Assembly: GCA_015099395.1 (NCBI GenBank) | Contig: AP024096.1 | Span: 2,852,001 to 2,916,000, forward strand | Length of the DNA: 64,000 nt | Direction: 5' to 3' | Origin: Ktedonobacteria bacterium brp13 | GTDB lineage: Bacteria; Chloroflexota; Ktedonobacteria; Ktedonobacterales; Ktedonobacteraceae | In this document: piece by piece, positions 62,239-64,000 of the stretch | How positions within the stretch are numbered: position 1 is the first letter of the stretch | Layout of the letters: each line of letters opens with the position of its first letter | Position numbers and translations under genes: made by a program | The notes under the pieces: generated by a model | Databases searched by the model: none | Seen by the model: only the letters and a program-made list of their open reading frames with translations | Told to the model about the DNA's origin: nothing

Positions 62239-63426
62239 TTACGAAACGGGAATGCGGGGCAAATGGATATCTTGCATTGTGGCCCAAACAATCGTGAGGC
62301 AACTGGTCTCGGTGGTAAAGGTATCAATTTGATCAGTCCGTTGCCGAACGTTGCTGAAAAAGCTTTCAATCGCATTCGTACTGCGAATATAACGATGCAT
62401 CACCGGTGGAAAAGCATAAAACGTGAGGAGATGCTCCTCATCTTCACTCAAGCTCCGGATGGCTTCGGGGTAACGCTTCTGGTATTTGGCCTTGAATGCG
62501 CTTAGATTGAGCAGCGCATCCTCTTTCTTCTCCTGCTTCCAGATCCCACCCAGTTCAGTCGCGACCTCTTGCCGTTCGCGGTGGGGAATGGCGTTGAGGA
62601 CATTGCGCTGTTTGTGCACCAAACACCGCTGACGTAGGGTCGCTGTAAACAGAGATTTGATCGCTGCCAGAAGTCCATCATGCCCATCAGTGACGATCAG
62701 ATCAATCTCGGTCACTTCTCGGTTGCGCAGATCTTGTATGAGACAACTCCAGCCATCTTTGTCTTCTTCGGCACACGCTCGTAAAGCAAGGACTTCCTTA
62801 TTCCCTTCCAGATCGACACCCAATGCTGTTAAAATGATCGTGGAATCGGTTTTGGTTCCATGGCGCACACTAAAATGGATGCCATCGAGGTACAAGATGC
62901 GGTAATGAATGAGAAGTGGGCGCACGCGCCAGACTTCAAATTGTTCCGTGAGGCTGTGGTTGAGACGGCTCCCAGCACTAGCGCTGGGAGCCACTCCCAT
63001 GAGCGTTTGGGCGACTTCCCCAACTTTATGGGTACTGGTTCCTGAGACAAACATCTCAGTCAATCCATCTGCTACTTGTTGCTCATACCGATTGTAACGC
63101 TCAAAGACCTGTGTGTGAAATTCTCCAGCGCGGTCTCTGGGAACGTTCAAATCCTCAATGGGACCACTGGTCGTTGCCAAATCACGCGTGTAGAAGCCAT
63201 TGCGATAGCCACGGCGTTCGGGCGTGCATTCTCCCCAGGCCGCCCCCACAAACCGTTCCAGCTCTTCGCGCATGATTTCTTCCATGACGACCCGTGTGGC
63301 ATCGCGGATTTGAGCACGCAGATACCGATGAAATTCTTCTGGTGCTGGCAGGTTTGGGACTGACGACTCCGATGTTCGAGGCTGGCTTTCTTCTGGTGCG
63401 GTATGCTCTTTCTTGTGCGCAGGCAT
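62239..63426 (-). CDS. IS256-family (mutator-type) transposase
   Basis: The 395-aa DDE transposase has D in YLDGIHFSVR, D in LIVTDGHDGLL, then RCLVHKQRNVL (C/D-x2-H signature) and E in STNAIESFFSNVRQRTDQ. The ATG at 63426 has AAGGAG upstream; an in-frame start at 63474 is less likely. The element's right end extends to about 63541 (TTTACACAACAATCGGCATG). I could not locate a matching left end in 62080-62238, so its limits are incomplete. Confidence 0.92.
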   Translation of the reverse strand: MPAHKKEHTAPEESQPRTSESSVPNLPAPEEFHRYLRAQIRDATRVVMEEIMREELERFVGAAWGECTPERRGYRNGFYTRDLATTSGPIEDLNVPRDRAGEFHTQVFERYNRYEQQVADGLTEMFVSGTSTHKVGEVAQTLMGVAPSASAGSRLNHSLTEQFEVWRVRPLLIHYRILYLDGIHFSVRHGTKTDSTIILTALGVDLEGNKEVLALRACAEEDKDGWSCLIQDLRNREVTEIDLIVTDGHDGLLAAIKSLFTATLRQRCLVHKQRNVLNAIPHRERQEVATELGGIWKQEKKEDALLNLSAFKAKYQKRYPEAIRSLSEDEEHLLTFYAFPPVMHRYIRSTNAIESFFSNVRQRTDQIDTFTTETSCLTIVWATMQDIHLPRIPVS

Positions 63427-63584
63427 AGTTCTCTCCTTGTCTGAAGTTAAAGGTTTTGACCTAAAAGGTCGCACTATGCCTGTATTATCTTCTCAATTGG
63501 CCTTCTTGGACAGGGGATATCTTTACACAACAATCGGCATGGTCTCAAGGAGGACATGTAATTTCATAGTGGTATATGTCAGTG

Positions 63585-63893
63585 TACAGATGCACAGGTA
63601 AGCCGATAGATATCAATAGACTTATCAGGAAGTGGTCATCGAGCACGGGTTGAATACGGGAGAGGAGATTCCAGGTGAGTTCAGTATCTGTATCCAGACG
63701 ACGTAAAGCTTTCTGATGCGAGGACCAGGAGATTCAGGAGGCCCATACACGGACGTAGAAAGAGTTACTTGATGAAAAACGTGAGTAGGAGGAACATTTT
63801 TATGGAACAACGCGTGAAAAGGGCTCACGTCCCTGTGTGGAAACGAGGCCTACTAATTGTAGCCCTGCTGCTGTGCGCAGGGCCTTTTGCAAC
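63585..63893 (+). repeat. Peptide-leader cassette, copy 3
   Basis: About 309 bases match 39414-39723 and the inverted 40313-40617 with few substitutions, starting about 40 bases after the IS256 right end. Confidence 0.9.
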
Positions 63894-64000
63894 CATCGCT
63901 TCCACCCACTCTGCTTATGCTCGTACGAGTTCGCACCACCCTCACCACGTGCGCCATCATGGCAAGGAGAAAAAGGTGAACATCCTGAATATCTACCTTG
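63802..64000 (+). CDS. Small secreted peptide, family member 3 (cut by right edge)
   Basis: This begins MEQRVKRAHVPVWKRG with the same signal peptide as the two copies near 40 kb, then a histidine-rich start of the mature part (SSHHPHHVRHHGKEKK) and VNILNIYL, which matches member 1's YILNIYI before its cysteine. It is incomplete at base 64000, so the cysteine/glycine part is not visible. Confidence 0.72.
   Translation, partial: MEQRVKRAHVPVWKRGLLIVALLLCAGPFATIASTHSAYARTSSHHPHHVRHHGKEKKVNILNIYL

Overview
The window looks like chromosomal DNA of a GC-moderate, transposon-rich bacterium. Its mixture of GlgA, LarC, a DnaJC28-like DUF1992 protein, multi-PAS kinases, Tn554-type recombinase trios, TnsA-TnsB fusion transposons and dense short hairpin repeats suggests a Ktedonobacteria-like member of Chloroflexota. 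That assignment is inference; no rRNA or other taxonomic marker is present.

Region 1 (1-5.7 kb) is housekeeping DNA. It holds a molybdopterin oxidoreductase running off the left edge, a DnaQ-exonuclease/DinG-like protein with degenerate helicase motifs, RdgB, and a tRNA-Thr(CGT) behind a near-perfect sigma-70 promoter. Region 2 (5.7-11.1 kb) is a stack of insertions in hairpin repeats: an IS481-like element inside an IS4-type transposase gene, itself inside a MITE, followed by a second IS4/Tn5-type element in the same motif of another MITE copy. Region 3 (11.1-16 kb) carries DUF1992, LarC, GlgA and an ATP-grasp-like protein.

Region 4 (16-32.8 kb) is bounded by two inverted paralogous multi-PAS histidine kinases. 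Between them lie a 2.5-kb repeat field with a small DUF559 nuclease gene, and a two-gene operon encoding a 1621-aa Eco57I/type IIG-like adenine methylase and a 1136-aa PLD-nuclease/SNF2 helicase, a probable anti-phage module. Region 5 (32.8-41 kb) holds an IS630 relic, more MITEs, secreted proteins (CHRD-like, lipoprotein, 934-aa BNR-repeat protein) and two convergent copies of a secreted Cys/Gly-rich peptide gene. Copies share a nearly identical ~300-bp leader plus signal-peptide block; a third copy is at the right edge.

Region 6 (41-60.5 kb) is an 18.3-kb Tn7-like transposon, bounded by TGT/ACA ends and a 5-bp duplication (GGAAG), that splits a FUSC-family membrane protein gene in frame. 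Nested in it are: a 2.75-kb composite bounded by inverted 123-bp MITE-like repeats, carrying MBL-hydrolase, muconolactone-isomerase-like and TetR genes, with its own 6-bp duplication inside an HNH gene; a Tn554-like recombinase trio plus a pentapeptide-repeat protein inside the outer element's tnsB; and a complete 5.35-kb second Tn7-like element (tnsAB fusion, tnsC, tniQ) with 50-bp inverted ends and a CAGGC duplication, inserted in the outer element's right end. Region 7 (60.5-64 kb) holds a divergent MBL-hydrolase/HxlR pair, an IS256 transposase and the third peptide cassette.

All coordinates, duplications and frame reconstructions were read by eye; family names rest on motif recognition, not searches.
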